Assembly: GCF_007747215.1 (NCBI RefSeq)
Contig: NZ_CP036273.1
Coordinates: 1,906,322-1,970,321, forward strand
From: Urbifossiella limnaea
GTDB taxonomy: Bacteria > Planctomycetota > Planctomycetia > Gemmatales > Gemmataceae
DNA: 64,000 nt
Direction of reading: 5' to 3'
Shown here: piece after piece, positions 10,829 through 19,100 of the stretch
How the letters are laid out: each line of letters opens with the position of its first letter
Numbering within the stretch: position 1 is the first letter of the stretch
Made by a program: the position numbers and the translations under genes
Notes under the pieces: generated by a model
What the model was told of the DNA's origin: nothing
The model's input: only the letters and a program-made list of their open reading frames with translations
Databases searched by the model: none

Positions 10829-12175
10829 ATGACCGCCGCCGCCGCGTACCACGCCCTCCTCGCCGCCGACCCCGGCCTCGCCGCCGAGTCGGCCGCCGCA
10901 CTCCTCCACGGCCAGGACGCCCGCGGCCTCGTCTACGCCGGCCGCCCGGTGTGCGGCGTGCTGCGGCCGCGGTTCCTCACGCCCGGGCAGTTCCGCCGCC
11001 TCCACGACACCGCCAGCGGGCTGCTGCCGGCGCTGCGGGCGGCCCACACCCGCGCCGCGGCCGACCCGGCGTTCCGCCGCCAGTTCCGCCTCCGCGACTG
11101 GGAGGACGAGCTGTTCGCCCTCGACCCGGGCTTCCCCGAGCCGACGCCCGCCGGCCGGTTCGACGCCTTTTTCGCGTCCGAGTCGGAACTGGTCTTCACC
11201 GAGTTCAACACCGAGACGACGGCGGGCGCCGGCTACTCCGACTCGCTCGCCCGCCTGTTCCAGGGGCTGCCGGCGTTCCAGGAGTTCAGCCGCAAGTTCT
11301 TGTCGTGGCCGGTCATCGACCGGGCCGGCACCCTGCACGCCCTCGCCGACTCGTACCGCCGCTGGCGCGGCACGTCGACCGAGGCGCCGCGGGTGGCCAT
11401 CCTCGACTGGCGCGACGCCCCGACGTTCGCGGAGTTGGTGCTCTTCTACGACTACTTCCGGGCGATGGGCGTGGAGGCGCGGATCGTGGACCCGCGCGAC
11501 CTGGAGTACGACGGCGGCAAGCTCCGGGCCGGCGAGTTCCACGCGACGCTGGTGTACCGCCGCGTCGCGGCCGGCGAACTCGCCGCCCGGTGCGGGCTGG
11601 AGCACCCGCTGTTCCGTGCCGCCCGCGACCGTGCGGCCTGCGTGGTTAACCCGTTTCGCGGCCTGCTGCTCGGGAAGAAGGCCTCGCTCGCCGTCCTCAG
11701 CGACGAGCGGAACGCCGACCTGTTCACGGCCCGGCAGCGAGACCTGATCGCGGCGCACGTGCCGTGGACGCGCGTCGTCGAGGACCGCCGCACGACCGCC
11801 GACGGGGCCGGGGTCGAACTCGTGGCACACGTGCTGGCGAACCGCGACTCGCTGGTGCTGCGGCCGAACGACACGCTCGGCGCGGAGGGGACCGTGTCCG
11901 GCTGGCGGGTCGACCAGCCGGCGTGGGAGGCCGCGGTGCGGCGGGCGCTGGAGGAGCCGTTCGTGGTGCAGCGGCGGGTGGGCCTGCCGCGGGAGCCGTT
12001 CCCCGTGGCCGACGGTGGCCGTGTCGAGGTCCGGGACCTGTACGTGGAGACGAGCCCGTTCGTGGCGTTCGGCGAGTTCGTGAGCGGCTGCCTCACCCGG
12101 CTCGCGGCCGACGCGCCGGTTAACGTCGCCGCCGGCGGGTCGGTAGTGCCGACGTTCGTGGTCGAACCCCGCTGA
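10829..12175 (+). CDS. Circularly permuted ATP-grasp-like protein (uncharacterised)
   Basis: A 448-residue protein from the ATG at 10829, preferred because GGAGGGGG lies about 10 bases upstream. Earlier in-frame ATGs exist at 10763 and 10766. Features consistent with circularly permuted ATP-grasp / glutathionylspermidine-synthase-like folds are FTEFNTETTAG near residue 120, a nucleotide-binding-like VLRPNDTLGAEGT segment around residue 345, and EVRDLYVETSPFVAFGE near the C-terminus. Such enzymes form amide or peptide bonds with ATP. No substrate partner gene is adjacent, so the ligation target cannot be named. No signal peptide is seen. The fold assignment comes from motif reading only. Confidence 0.6.
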   Translation: MTAAAAYHALLAADPGLAAESAAALLHGQDARGLVYAGRPVCGVLRPRFLTPGQFRRLHDTASGLLPALRAAHTRAAADPAFRRQFRLRDWEDELFALDPGFPEPTPAGRFDAFFASESELVFTEFNTETTAGAGYSDSLARLFQGLPAFQEFSRKFLSWPVIDRAGTLHALADSYRRWRGTSTEAPRVAILDWRDAPTFAELVLFYDYFRAMGVEARIVDPRDLEYDGGKLRAGEFHATLVYRRVAAGELAARCGLEHPLFRAARDRAACVVNPFRGLLLGKKASLAVLSDERNADLFTARQRDLIAAHVPWTRVVEDRRTTADGAGVELVAHVLANRDSLVLRPNDTLGAEGTVSGWRVDQPAWEAAVRRALEEPFVVQRRVGLPREPFPVADGGRVEVRDLYVETSPFVAFGEFVSGCLTRLAADAPVNVAAGGSVVPTFVVEPR

Positions 12176-12252
12176 CAGTTTCGGGTTCAGTGTTTAGAGT
12201 TCACAGTGGACCAGCCGACGTCGAACACACCGCGTTAAACTCGAACCTCGAC

Positions 12253-12690
12253 ATGATCGACACCTTCGACCGCGACGGCATCCGCTTTCAGTACCCCGGC
12301 AACTGGCGGCCCGACCCCGACGCCGCGGACGACGACGGCGCCGGCTGGACGGTCGTGCTGCAAAGCCCCGGCACCGCGTTCCTGCTGGTGTCGCTACGGC
12401 CCGAGGCCGAGACGCCCGCGGAACTCGCGGACCAGACGCTCGCCGCACTCCGGGCCGAGTACAAGGAACTCGACGCCGACGACGCCGTCGAGACGCTCGC
12501 CGGCCGCGCGGCCATCGGCCACGACATCGACTTCCTGACGCTCGACACGTCGGTCGCCTGCCTCACCCGCTGCCTGGACACGCCCGGCGGCCCGCTGCTG
12601 CTGATGGGGCAGGTCGGCGAGTACGACCGGGCCGTGGCCGAACCCGTGTTCCGCGCCGTCTTCGCGTCGCTCGTCGTCGACGCCGAGTGA
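12253..12690 (+). CDS. Small hypothetical protein (PsbP/LpqN-like pattern)
   Basis: A 145-residue protein from the ATG at 12253 (MIDTFDRDG). The frame also opens at 12190, but the added residues look non-conserved. The order 'IRFQYPGNWRPD ... GWTVVLQSPGTAFLLVSLRP ... AGRAAIGHDIDF' resembles the PsbP/LpqN/DUF1795 type of small alpha-beta domain. There is no signal peptide. It lies 20 bp upstream of the sulfatase start and may be co-transcribed with it. The function is unknown. Confidence 0.7.
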   Translation: MIDTFDRDGIRFQYPGNWRPDPDAADDDGAGWTVVLQSPGTAFLLVSLRPEAETPAELADQTLAALRAEYKELDADDAVETLAGRAAIGHDIDFLTLDTSVACLTRCLDTPGGPLLLMGQVGEYDRAVAEPVFRAVFASLVVDAE

Positions 12691-12710
12691 ATCTCTCTCC
12701 CGGAGCCGCC

Positions 12711-14120
12711 ATGCGCTACCTCGTCACCGCCGTACTCCTCGCGGCCGGTTCGCCCGCGCTGGCCCAACCCCGCCCGAACATCGTCCTCATCGGCGCCGAG
12801 GACATCTCGCCGAGCCTCGGCTGCTACGGCGACCCCGACGCCGTCACCCCGAACCTGGACCGGTTCGCCACCCAGGGCGCCCGCTTCACGCGCGCGTTCA
12901 CCCACGCCCCGGTCTGCGCCCCGAGCCGCAGCGGTCTCATCACCGGCGTTTATCCCACCACGCTCGGCACGCACCACATGCGCTCCAAGCTCGCCCGCAC
13001 GCCGGACCTGTTCGTCGACTACCTCCGCAAGGCCGGCTACTTCGTCGCGTGGCCGGGCAAGACGGACTTCAACTTCGACCTGCCGAAGGCGTGGGTGGAT
13101 ACGACGCAGGACTGGACGAAGAACCCCGCCGTGCTGCCGACCGACCGGCCGTGGTTCGCTTACATCAACTACACGGTGACGCACGAAAGCCAGGTGCGGG
13201 CGACGCCGGAAGCGTACGCCCGCAACACGGCGCGGCTGAAGCCCGAGGAGAAGCGCGACCGCGGCCGGGTGGCGCTGCCGCCGTACTACCCCGACACGCC
13301 GGTCGTGCGCGAGTGCGTCGGCAAGTACCACGACAACATCACCGCCCTCGACTACCTCGTCGGCGACGTGCTCCGGTTGCTGGACGAGCGGCGGTGGGCG
13401 GAGAACACGATCGTGGTGTTCTTCGGCGACCACGGGTGGGGGCTGCCGCGCGGCAAGCGCTGGTGCTACGACAGCGGCACCCGCATCCCCCTGCTGGTGC
13501 GCTGGCCCGGGGTCGTCCGCCCCGGCACCGTCCGCGACGACCTGACGGCGTTCATCGATCTGGCGCCGACGTTCCTCACGATCGCGGGGGCCGCGGTGCC
13601 GCCGCACATGCAGGGGCGAGTGTTTGTCGGCCCGCGGACGGGGCCGGCGCCCGAATACGTGTTCAGCTGCCGCGACCGCATGGACGAGACGTACGACCGC
13701 ATCCGCAGCGCCCGCGGGCCGCACTTCCGGTACGTCCGCAACTTCCACCCGGAGTTGCCGTACGCCCAGTGGCTGAACTACCTGGACGAGATGCCGGTGA
13801 TGAAGGACTGGCGGCGGCTGGCGTTCGCCGGCACGCTCACCCCGACGCAGCGGCTGTTCTTCGCCCGGACCAAGCCGGCGGAAGAACTGTACGACACCCG
13901 CACCGACCCGCACGAGGTTCGCAACCTCGCCGCCGACCCGGCCCACGCCGACACCCTCCGCACGATGCGCGGGGCGCTCGACCGGTGGATGGCGGACACG
14001 AAAGACCTCGGGGCGACGCCCGAGCGCGAGTTGATCGCCAAGGGTCTGGTGCGCGACGTGTTGAGCACCGAGTACGAGGCCCGGCTGAAGCTCCACCCGA
14101 AGGGCCCGCCCGTGCCGTGA
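12711..14120 (+). CDS. Sulfatase (arylsulfatase-type), secreted
   Basis: A 469-residue protein. The ATG at 12711 starts a signal peptide (MRYLVTAVLLAAGSPALAQ) and follows GGAG. RPNIVLIGAED holds the metal-binding acidic residue(s), and CAPSRSG with C69 is the sulfatase signature whose cysteine is converted to formylglycine; R73 is retained. IVVFFGDHGWG supplies the later metal-binding Asp/His pair. It belongs to the large family by which planctomycetes cleave sulfate esters from glycans. A GTG at 12687 overlapping the previous stop is a possible but poorer start. No maturase gene is in the window. Confidence 0.93.
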   Translation: MRYLVTAVLLAAGSPALAQPRPNIVLIGAEDISPSLGCYGDPDAVTPNLDRFATQGARFTRAFTHAPVCAPSRSGLITGVYPTTLGTHHMRSKLARTPDLFVDYLRKAGYFVAWPGKTDFNFDLPKAWVDTTQDWTKNPAVLPTDRPWFAYINYTVTHESQVRATPEAYARNTARLKPEEKRDRGRVALPPYYPDTPVVRECVGKYHDNITALDYLVGDVLRLLDERRWAENTIVVFFGDHGWGLPRGKRWCYDSGTRIPLLVRWPGVVRPGTVRDDLTAFIDLAPTFLTIAGAAVPPHMQGRVFVGPRTGPAPEYVFSCRDRMDETYDRIRSARGPHFRYVRNFHPELPYAQWLNYLDEMPVMKDWRRLAFAGTLTPTQRLFFARTKPAEELYDTRTDPHEVRNLAADPAHADTLRTMRGALDRWMADTKDLGATPERELIAKGLVRDVLSTEYEARLKLHPKGPPVP

Positions 14121-14187
14121 CCGCCTCGTCAACCAGCGGCGGGAACTCGGGCTCGACCCCGACGCCGTCAGACGCTACGTCGCCGCC

Positions 14188-14844
14188 ATGCGCCTGTACG
14201 TGATCATCTTCGTCTGCGTCGCCCTGACGTTGATTCCCGTCTTCCTTTTCGACGACGAGATCGACGCCGCCTTCGCCGGCCCCGAAGGGCTGCGGCGCCT
14301 CCAGGAGTACGGCGGCTGGGCGTGGCTCGTCGGGGTCGGCCTCATCGTCGCCGACCTCGTCCTCCCCGTCCCCTCGACGGCCGTCATCGCCGGGCTCGGG
14401 ATGCTGTACGGGCCGCCCCTCGGTGGGCTCGTCGGCGGCGTCGGCTCCACCCTCGCCGGGCTCGTCGCCTACGCCGGCGGCCGCTGGCTCGGCCGACCCG
14501 CCATCCGCTTGTTCGCCGGCGATTCCGACCTGGAGAAACTCCGCCGCTTCTTCGCCAGGCACGGCCTGTGGGCGGTCGCCCTGTCGCGGTGGATGCCGCT
14601 GCTGCCCGAGGCGCTCTGCTGCCTCGCCGGGGCGGCGCGGATGCGGGTCGGGCCGTTCTCGGCGGCGCTGGCGTGCGGCAGCTTCGCGATGGGCTTCGCG
14701 TTCGGCGTCCTCGGCGAGCACTACCTCGACCGGCCGGCCGTCGGGCTCGTCGTCAGCGCCGCGATCCCGCTGCTGGTCTGGCCGCCGGTCCACTTCTACC
14801 TGAAGCGCCGGCCGGTGGTCGAAGCCGACTCACCCGTGGCGTAG
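14188..14844 (+). CDS. VTT-domain (DedA/TVP38-like) membrane protein
   Basis: A 218-residue protein with about five hydrophobic segments. The VTT core is seen as GLGMLYGPPLGGLVGGVGST followed by GRWLGRPAIRLF and an amphipathic stretch ending in SRWMPLLPEALCCLAGAARM. DedA/TVP38 proteins act in membrane lipid homeostasis, and some are undecaprenyl-phosphate or lipid flippases. Its end overlaps the end of the convergent TIGR00300 gene by 15 bp, so the two 3' ends are antisense to one another. Confidence 0.85.
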   Translation: MRLYVIIFVCVALTLIPVFLFDDEIDAAFAGPEGLRRLQEYGGWAWLVGVGLIVADLVLPVPSTAVIAGLGMLYGPPLGGLVGGVGSTLAGLVAYAGGRWLGRPAIRLFAGDSDLEKLRRFFARHGLWAVALSRWMPLLPEALCCLAGAARMRVGPFSAALACGSFAMGFAFGVLGEHYLDRPAVGLVVSAAIPLLVWPPVHFYLKRRPVVEADSPVA

Positions 14845-16047
14845 CTCGGCGTCGAGCGCCCGCAGGAACGGCTCGGCGTCCGACACAATCCCGACCGTCT
14901 GCGTGCTGCCGCGGTCCATCAGCTTCGTCACCGTCGCCGGGCTGATGTCCACGCACGCCACCTTCACCCACGCCGGCAGCAGGTTCCCCACCGCGATGCT
15001 GTGCAGCGTCGTCGCCACCATCAGGCAGAACCCCACGCCCGGCAGCAGCGCCCGCATCGCGTCCTGGGCCGCCAGCGAGTCCGTCACCACGTCCGGCAGC
15101 GGGCCGTCGTCGCGGATGCTGCCGGCGAGTACGAAGGGCACGTTGCCCTTCACGCACTCGTACATGATGCCGCTGGTCAGCGTGCCGGCCTCGACCGCGG
15201 CGCGGATGCTGCCGTGCCGGCGGACGGTGTTGATCGTCCGCAGGTGGTGCTCGTGCCCCTCGGCGGTCGGGATGCCCTTCTCCAGCGACACACCCAGGCT
15301 CGTCCCGTACAGCGCCTGCTCGATGTCGTGGGTGGCCAGCGCGTTCCCGGCGAACAGCACGTTGATGAACCCCTCGCGGACCATCCCCGCCACCAGGGCC
15401 GCGCCGCCCGTGTGGACCACGGCCGGGCCGAGCACCGCCAGCACCTGCTCGCCGGCGGCGCGGGTGCGGCGGATCGCGTGCGCGATCTCGCGGGTGCTCA
15501 CCCCCTTCGGCTTCTCGCTCGACACCGCGCTCGTCATGAACTCGAACAGCTCGTGCCGCTTCGCCGCCGCTTCCTCGGGGAGCACGCGGATGCCGGCGCG
15601 GCCGACCACCACGCGGTCGCCGCGCTTCACGCCCACCATCGGCACGCACCGCGGCGGGTCGAGCACGACGCCGCAGTCCATCTCCTGGCCGGCCACGTCC
15701 ACCCACTCGCCGCCGAGCCGGACCTGCGTGCGGAAGTTCGTGCTGCAATAGAAGCCGTCGGGGAACGCGCCGTCCAGGTCGGCGCCGACCGCGGCGCAGT
15801 CGGCGGGGTGCACCGGCGCGGCGCCGTGCGACAGGATTTCCGTCAGCACCGCGTCCAGCTGCTCGGCCGAGTCGGCGCGAATCTCCAGCCGCGCGTAGGA
15901 GGCGTCGCCCTGGGTGCGGCCGACGCGGAACTCCTGCACCTCGTACGTCGCCCCGCGGGTGACCACGGCGTCGAGCACCTTGGGCAGCAGCAGCGAATCG
16001 AGGATGTGGCCGGACAGCTCGACGTGTTCGACGTGCCGCGGCGTCAT
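14830..16047 (-). CDS. TIGR00300 family protein (LOR/SDH-type ornithine cyclodeaminase-like)
   Basis: A 405-residue protein of the TIGR00300 / LOR-SDH bifunctional conserved region family. The N-terminal segment (VELSGHILDSLLLPKVLDAV, YEVQEFRVG) and the Rossmann-like C-terminal part (AVLGPAVVHTGG, NVLFAGNALATHDIEQALYGTSLG) are intact. Archaeal members act as ornithine cyclodeaminases making proline from ornithine, and cyanobacterial ArgZ/AgrE carries this domain at its C-terminus. Here the domain stands alone without an arginine dihydrolase module. An AT-rich patch at about 16160-16195 could hold its promoter. Confidence 0.85.
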   Translation of the reverse strand: MTPRHVEHVELSGHILDSLLLPKVLDAVVTRGATYEVQEFRVGRTQGDASYARLEIRADSAEQLDAVLTEILSHGAAPVHPADCAAVGADLDGAFPDGFYCSTNFRTQVRLGGEWVDVAGQEMDCGVVLDPPRCVPMVGVKRGDRVVVGRAGIRVLPEEAAAKRHELFEFMTSAVSSEKPKGVSTREIAHAIRRTRAAGEQVLAVLGPAVVHTGGAALVAGMVREGFINVLFAGNALATHDIEQALYGTSLGVSLEKGIPTAEGHEHHLRTINTVRRHGSIRAAVEAGTLTSGIMYECVKGNVPFVLAGSIRDDGPLPDVVTDSLAAQDAMRALLPGVGFCLMVATTLHSIAVGNLLPAWVKVACVDISPATVTKLMDRGSTQTVGIVSDAEPFLRALDAELRHG

Positions 16048-16248
16048 GGCTCGGCCTCCGGGGGGAGCGGATACCCCATCCTACCCGTGAGCCACGGCGG
16101 GCGGCGTCGTTCGTACCGGGTCCATTGTGTGTCACCGACCCCCCCGGGGGGTCGAGGCACGAATTGAGTCCAATACACAAAAATATGTCGGTCCGTCGCC
16201 GCGGTGCGGTGAACGCCGTAACGTGTTACCGCGCCGGGGTGTGCGGCG

Positions 16249-17430
16249 CTATAACACCTCGCGCAGCACGGCCGCGAGGCGGTCCAGCTCCGATTCCGTC
16301 GTGAAGAACGGGTGGCTGACCCGCAACAGCAACCGGTCCGGCCGCTCGATCACCGGGATCTCTACACGACGGTCCCACAATGCCCGCCGTAGCGCCGCTG
16401 CGTCGGTACCCGCGGGCAACTCGAACGCCGTCATGGTGCCGCTCAGCCCCACGGGCGTGGCCGGCGGCAGGTCGATCACGCCGCGGGTGTACGCCCCGAG
16501 TTCGGCGGCGCGGCGGCGGACGTTGTCCCAGCCGAGGGCGTCCTGGAAGTCGAGCGCCGCGGGGACGGCGAGCCACGGGCACGGGTCGCGGGTCCCCTCG
16601 AACTCCAAAAAGCGGACGCGCGGCGTCGAGCCGAAGGCGTCGGGGGCGTCCGGGTGCGCGCTGCCGCGCGGGTCGCCGAGCGGATAGCTGTCCGGCTTGT
16701 AGCCCCAGCTGACGTGCAGCGGTTCGATCGCCTCGCAGTTCGTCCCGAGCGCCAGGAAGCCGGCCCCCGTCGGCGCCAGCACCCACTTGTGCAGGTTGCC
16801 GGCGTAGTAGTCGGCGCCGACCGCGTCGATGTCCAGCGGCAGCAGCCCGGGTGCGTGGGCGCCATCGACCACCGTGCGAATCCCCCACCGTCGCGCCGCC
16901 GCGCACAGCTCCGCGGCCGGCAGCACCAGCCCGGTCGGCGACAGGACGTGGCTGAAGAAGAACAGCCGGGTGCGGTCGCTGAAGGCGGCTTCCGCGGCGG
17001 CGACGATCTCGGCCGGGTCGGCGGCCATCGTCGGCAGCGGGAAGGTGCGGATGGTCAGGCCGCGGCGGGCGGCGAAGCGCTCCCACACCCACACCATGCA
17101 GCCGTATTCGTGGTCGGTGAGGAGCACCTCGCCGGGCTCGACGGCCGGCAGCCCGGACGCGACGAGGTTGATGGCCGCGGACACGTTCGACGTGAAGACG
17201 AACCGTTCCGGCCGGGTGCCGAGGAACGCGGCGGTGCGTTCGCGGGCGCCCCACAGGAGCGGCGGCACGGTGCGGACGAGGAAGTTGGTCGGCCCCTCGG
17301 CGAGCTGGCGGCGCAGCTCGGTGACGCGGTCGAACACGGCGTGCGGCACGGGTCCGAACGACCCGGCGTTGAGCATGGTGACGGCCGGGTCGAGCATGAC
17401 CGCGGCGCGGGCGGCGGACCAGTCGGGCAT
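16249..17430 (-). CDS. Class V aminotransferase-fold PLP enzyme (isopenicillin N epimerase-like)
   Basis: A 393-residue protein from MPDWSAARAAV. The frame stays open 108 bp upstream, but that extension is low-complexity. Residues FTSNVSAAINLV bind PLP phosphate, VVDGAHAPG carries D189 that contacts the pyridine nitrogen, and NLHKWVLAP holds Schiff-base K215. Substrate specificity in this group covers cysteine desulfuration, epimerisation and kynurenine-like reactions, and the sequence does not decide between them. It is transcribed away from the cassette island, so it is probably ancestral flanking DNA. Confidence 0.87.
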   Translation of the reverse strand: MPDWSAARAAVMLDPAVTMLNAGSFGPVPHAVFDRVTELRRQLAEGPTNFLVRTVPPLLWGARERTAAFLGTRPERFVFTSNVSAAINLVASGLPAVEPGEVLLTDHEYGCMVWVWERFAARRGLTIRTFPLPTMAADPAEIVAAAEAAFSDRTRLFFFSHVLSPTGLVLPAAELCAAARRWGIRTVVDGAHAPGLLPLDIDAVGADYYAGNLHKWVLAPTGAGFLALGTNCEAIEPLHVSWGYKPDSYPLGDPRGSAHPDAPDAFGSTPRVRFLEFEGTRDPCPWLAVPAALDFQDALGWDNVRRRAAELGAYTRGVIDLPPATPVGLSGTMTAFELPAGTDAAALRRALWDRRVEIPVIERPDRLLLRVSHPFFTTESELDRLAAVLREVL

Positions 17431-17836
17431 GGCGGAAGGGATGAAAGTTGTGGGATGAAGGATGAGGTGAGGATAGCGGGTCCGTGCTCGCGGACGTAGG
17501 CGCGTCGATTCGGCAGGGTTGGGAGCGTGGTTTGACACTCGCCCGCATGTCGGTTAGCCTGGCCAGCCGCGAGGCTGGCGCGGCGATACTGCGGTTTCGC
17601 CGGCGCGACAGGCTGCGCACGGCGTATTCGAATCACTTGTTCGTCGTCACCCCCGAGCCGGTGCGGCGCGGGGTGCGTTAGTGGGATAGGTCGCGCGGGC
17701 AGCCGTCGGAGGGTCGGCGGTAGTTTCCCTTGCGGCCAGTGGTTGCGGCCGATATTCTGGCGCCGGTCGGTGCATGTGATAGGCCGCGCCGGCGCGGGAT
17801 AACCAATGGTTCGGCTGCGCGAGAGGGGTATGCCGG
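17431..17836. other. Gene-free interval between aminotransferase and cassette island
   Basis: No credible coding sequence was seen. It contains a perfect hairpin at 17562-17579 and, at its right edge, GTTCGGC (17809-17815), the same heptamer that ends both attC-like sites downstream. The left boundary of the island therefore probably lies here. No attI site or integrase gene could be recognised. Confidence 0.5.
17562..17579. repeat. Palindrome family C: 7-bp stem with GCGA tetraloop
   Basis: GCCAGCC pairs perfectly with GGCTGGC around GCGA, a GNRA-type loop. It is intergenic. Only one copy was noticed in the window, so its status as a dispersed repeat is a guess. Confidence 0.5.
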
Positions 17837-18367
17837 ATGGGAAGGATCCACCGGGAACGGCTAACCGTGCGGGTCGAGGGGCCGTTCGTCGTTTTCCTAG
17901 TTGGGATGCGGATCAACAAGCCGTGGAAGATCCACAAGTGGCTACCGGTCTTGTGGGCCATGCGACGGATGCTCCGTGAGCTGGCCAGCCGGCCCGAGGC
18001 CGGGTGCCTGGGCTACTTCAGCTGCAGGACGACGGTGGTCCAGTACTGGCGGTCGTTCGTCCACCTTGAGGCATACGCCCGCAGCCGTGACAGCGAGCAC
18101 TGGCCGGCCTGGGTGGCGTTCAACCGGCGGATGGCCGGGTGCCGGGGGGACGTCGGGATCTGGCACGAGACGTATCTGGTCCCAGCGGGCGGCTACGAGG
18201 CGATCTACAGCGGAATGCCGCCGCACGGGCTGGGGCGGGTCGGCGAACTCGTGCCGGTCGCGGAGCGGACCGACGGAGCGCGGCTCCGGTTAGGCGGTGA
18301 GGGTAGGCCGGCCGAACTGTACGCGGCACCGGACCCGGCCCGCCTCAATATTTCTGGGACTTCATAG
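17837..18367 (+). CDS. DUF4188 domain-containing protein (putative cassette gene 1)
   Basis: A 176-residue protein with strong DUF4188 hallmarks: VVFLVGMRINKPWKIHKWLPV, FSCRTTVVQYWRSFVHLEAYAR, DVGIWHETY and YEAIYSGMPPHGLG. The family adopts a ferredoxin-like fold and is loosely labelled monooxygenase-like; its activity is unproven. GAGAGGGG at 17821-17828 serves as the ribosome site. The last 57 bases of the gene run into the 5' arm of an attC-like repeat, and its TAG stop (18365-18367) sits in that repeat's loop region, as is usual for integron cassette genes. Confidence 0.85.
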   Translation: MGRIHRERLTVRVEGPFVVFLVGMRINKPWKIHKWLPVLWAMRRMLRELASRPEAGCLGYFSCRTTVVQYWRSFVHLEAYARSRDSEHWPAWVAFNRRMAGCRGDVGIWHETYLVPAGGYEAIYSGMPPHGLGRVGELVPVAERTDGARLRLGGEGRPAELYAAPDPARLNISGTS

Positions 18368-18406
18368 CGTATTGGTGCGGGCCGGGCAGCTGAGCTTTCG
18401 TTCGGC
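18311..18406 (+). repeat. Integron attC-like recombination site 1
   Basis: A 96-bp imperfect palindrome. The outer heptamers GCCGAAC (18311-18317) and GTTCGGC (18400-18406) are exact complements. The inner arms CCCGGCCCGC (18334-18343) and GCGGGCCGGG (18377-18386) pair perfectly. AGCTGAGCTTTC between the inner arm and the last heptamer resembles the L-box/spacer side of attC sites. The terminal GTTCGGC fits the core GTTRRRY except at one position. It separates the DUF4188 and SUFU genes. Confidence 0.75.
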
Positions 18407-18421
18407 GGCGGAGGTGCGCAG

Positions 18422-18982
18422 GTGGCGGGAGCCGATGCGAGTGCGGTCGTCCGCCGGCACCTGCGGTGGTTCTTCGCCGGGCACGCCTACCGGGCGCGCC
18501 AGTGGACGCTCGGCCCGGCCGCCGAGGAGTTGCCCCGGCTGCGGGTGGCCGAGTTCGCCCCCGGCCCGCGGACCGGGCTGTGGGTGTACGCCACCGTCGG
18601 CGCGTGGGAGGCCCGCGACGACCCGCGGCTGGAGTTCCTGATCGCCGCCCCTGAGCGGGACCCGCGGCACGTCGAGCTGGTCACGATGGCCGCGTGGTAT
18701 CACGGGCGGCGCGGGCTGGGTGCCGGGCACACGCTCCCGATCGGGGAGCCGTGGCTCCCCGGGTCGTCCTGCGACTACTTCCTGGTGTCGCTGCCGTACC
18801 CGTTCGGCCCGGAGCTGGAGGTCTGCAACCTCCGCGACGGGCACCTCCACTTCCTCTGGCTGCTGCCGATCACCGCGGCCGAGCGGGAGTTCAAGGTACG
18901 GGAGGGGGTCGAGGCACTGGAGCAGCGATTCGATGCCAGCGCCCTGGAGTACTGGGTGCCGGATCGGGCCTCAGTCGTGTGA
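18422..18982 (+). CDS. Suppressor-of-fused (SUFU) domain protein (putative cassette gene 2)
   Basis: A 186-residue protein from the GTG at 18422, preceded by GGAGGT at 18410-18415. The body fits the bacterial SUFU family: LWVYATVGAWEARDDPRLEFL, ERDPRHVELVTMAAWYH, HTLPIGEPWLPGSSCDYFLVSLPYPFGP and HFLWLLPITAAEREF. Bacterial SUFU proteins are often immunity or accessory proteins in toxin and polymorphic systems, but no toxin is adjacent here. The gene is enclosed by two attC-like sites, which identifies it as a mobile cassette rather than part of a fixed operon. Confidence 0.87.
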   Translation: MAGADASAVVRRHLRWFFAGHAYRARQWTLGPAAEELPRLRVAEFAPGPRTGLWVYATVGAWEARDDPRLEFLIAAPERDPRHVELVTMAAWYHGRRGLGAGHTLPIGEPWLPGSSCDYFLVSLPYPFGPELEVCNLRDGHLHFLWLLPITAAEREFKVREGVEALEQRFDASALEYWVPDRASVV

Positions 18983-18985
18983 CCC

Positions 18986-19081
18986 GCCGAACCCCGCGCT
19001 GCAGCAGACGGCCCCCGCCTGTAGGTTTCTCGTGACCACAGCTCACACTGGCGGGTGCCGCTGCTGAGCTGGATGTTCGGC
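18986..19081 (+). repeat. Integron attC-like recombination site 2
   Basis: A 96-bp site of the same length as site 1. GCCGAAC (18986-18992) pairs with GTTCGGC (19075-19081). The arm CAGCAG-A-CGGCCCCCGCC (about 19002-19019) pairs with GGCGGGTGCCG-CTGCTG (about 19050-19066), with an unpaired A and one mismatch. Unpaired extrahelical bases are characteristic of folded attC sites. It begins 3 bp after the SUFU stop. Confidence 0.75.
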
Positions 19082-19100
19082 GGCGGAGGTAGACTGGAAG

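Noticed and set aside
16136-16154. GC-only palindrome as a terminator
   Set aside because: A 9-bp C/G stem without a loop or a T tract; probably a chance feature of GC-rich DNA upstream of the TIGR00300 gene.
17484-17681. 65-codon ORF in the gap left of the cassette island
   Set aside because: It contains the hairpin of family C, has no ribosome site or domain, and overlaps the aminotransferase leader.
17748-17815. A full attC site in front of the DUF4188 gene
   Set aside because: Only the GTTCGGC end is clear. The partner heptamer GCCGATA matches poorly and the inner arms do not pair convincingly, so it is kept only as a possible cassette boundary.
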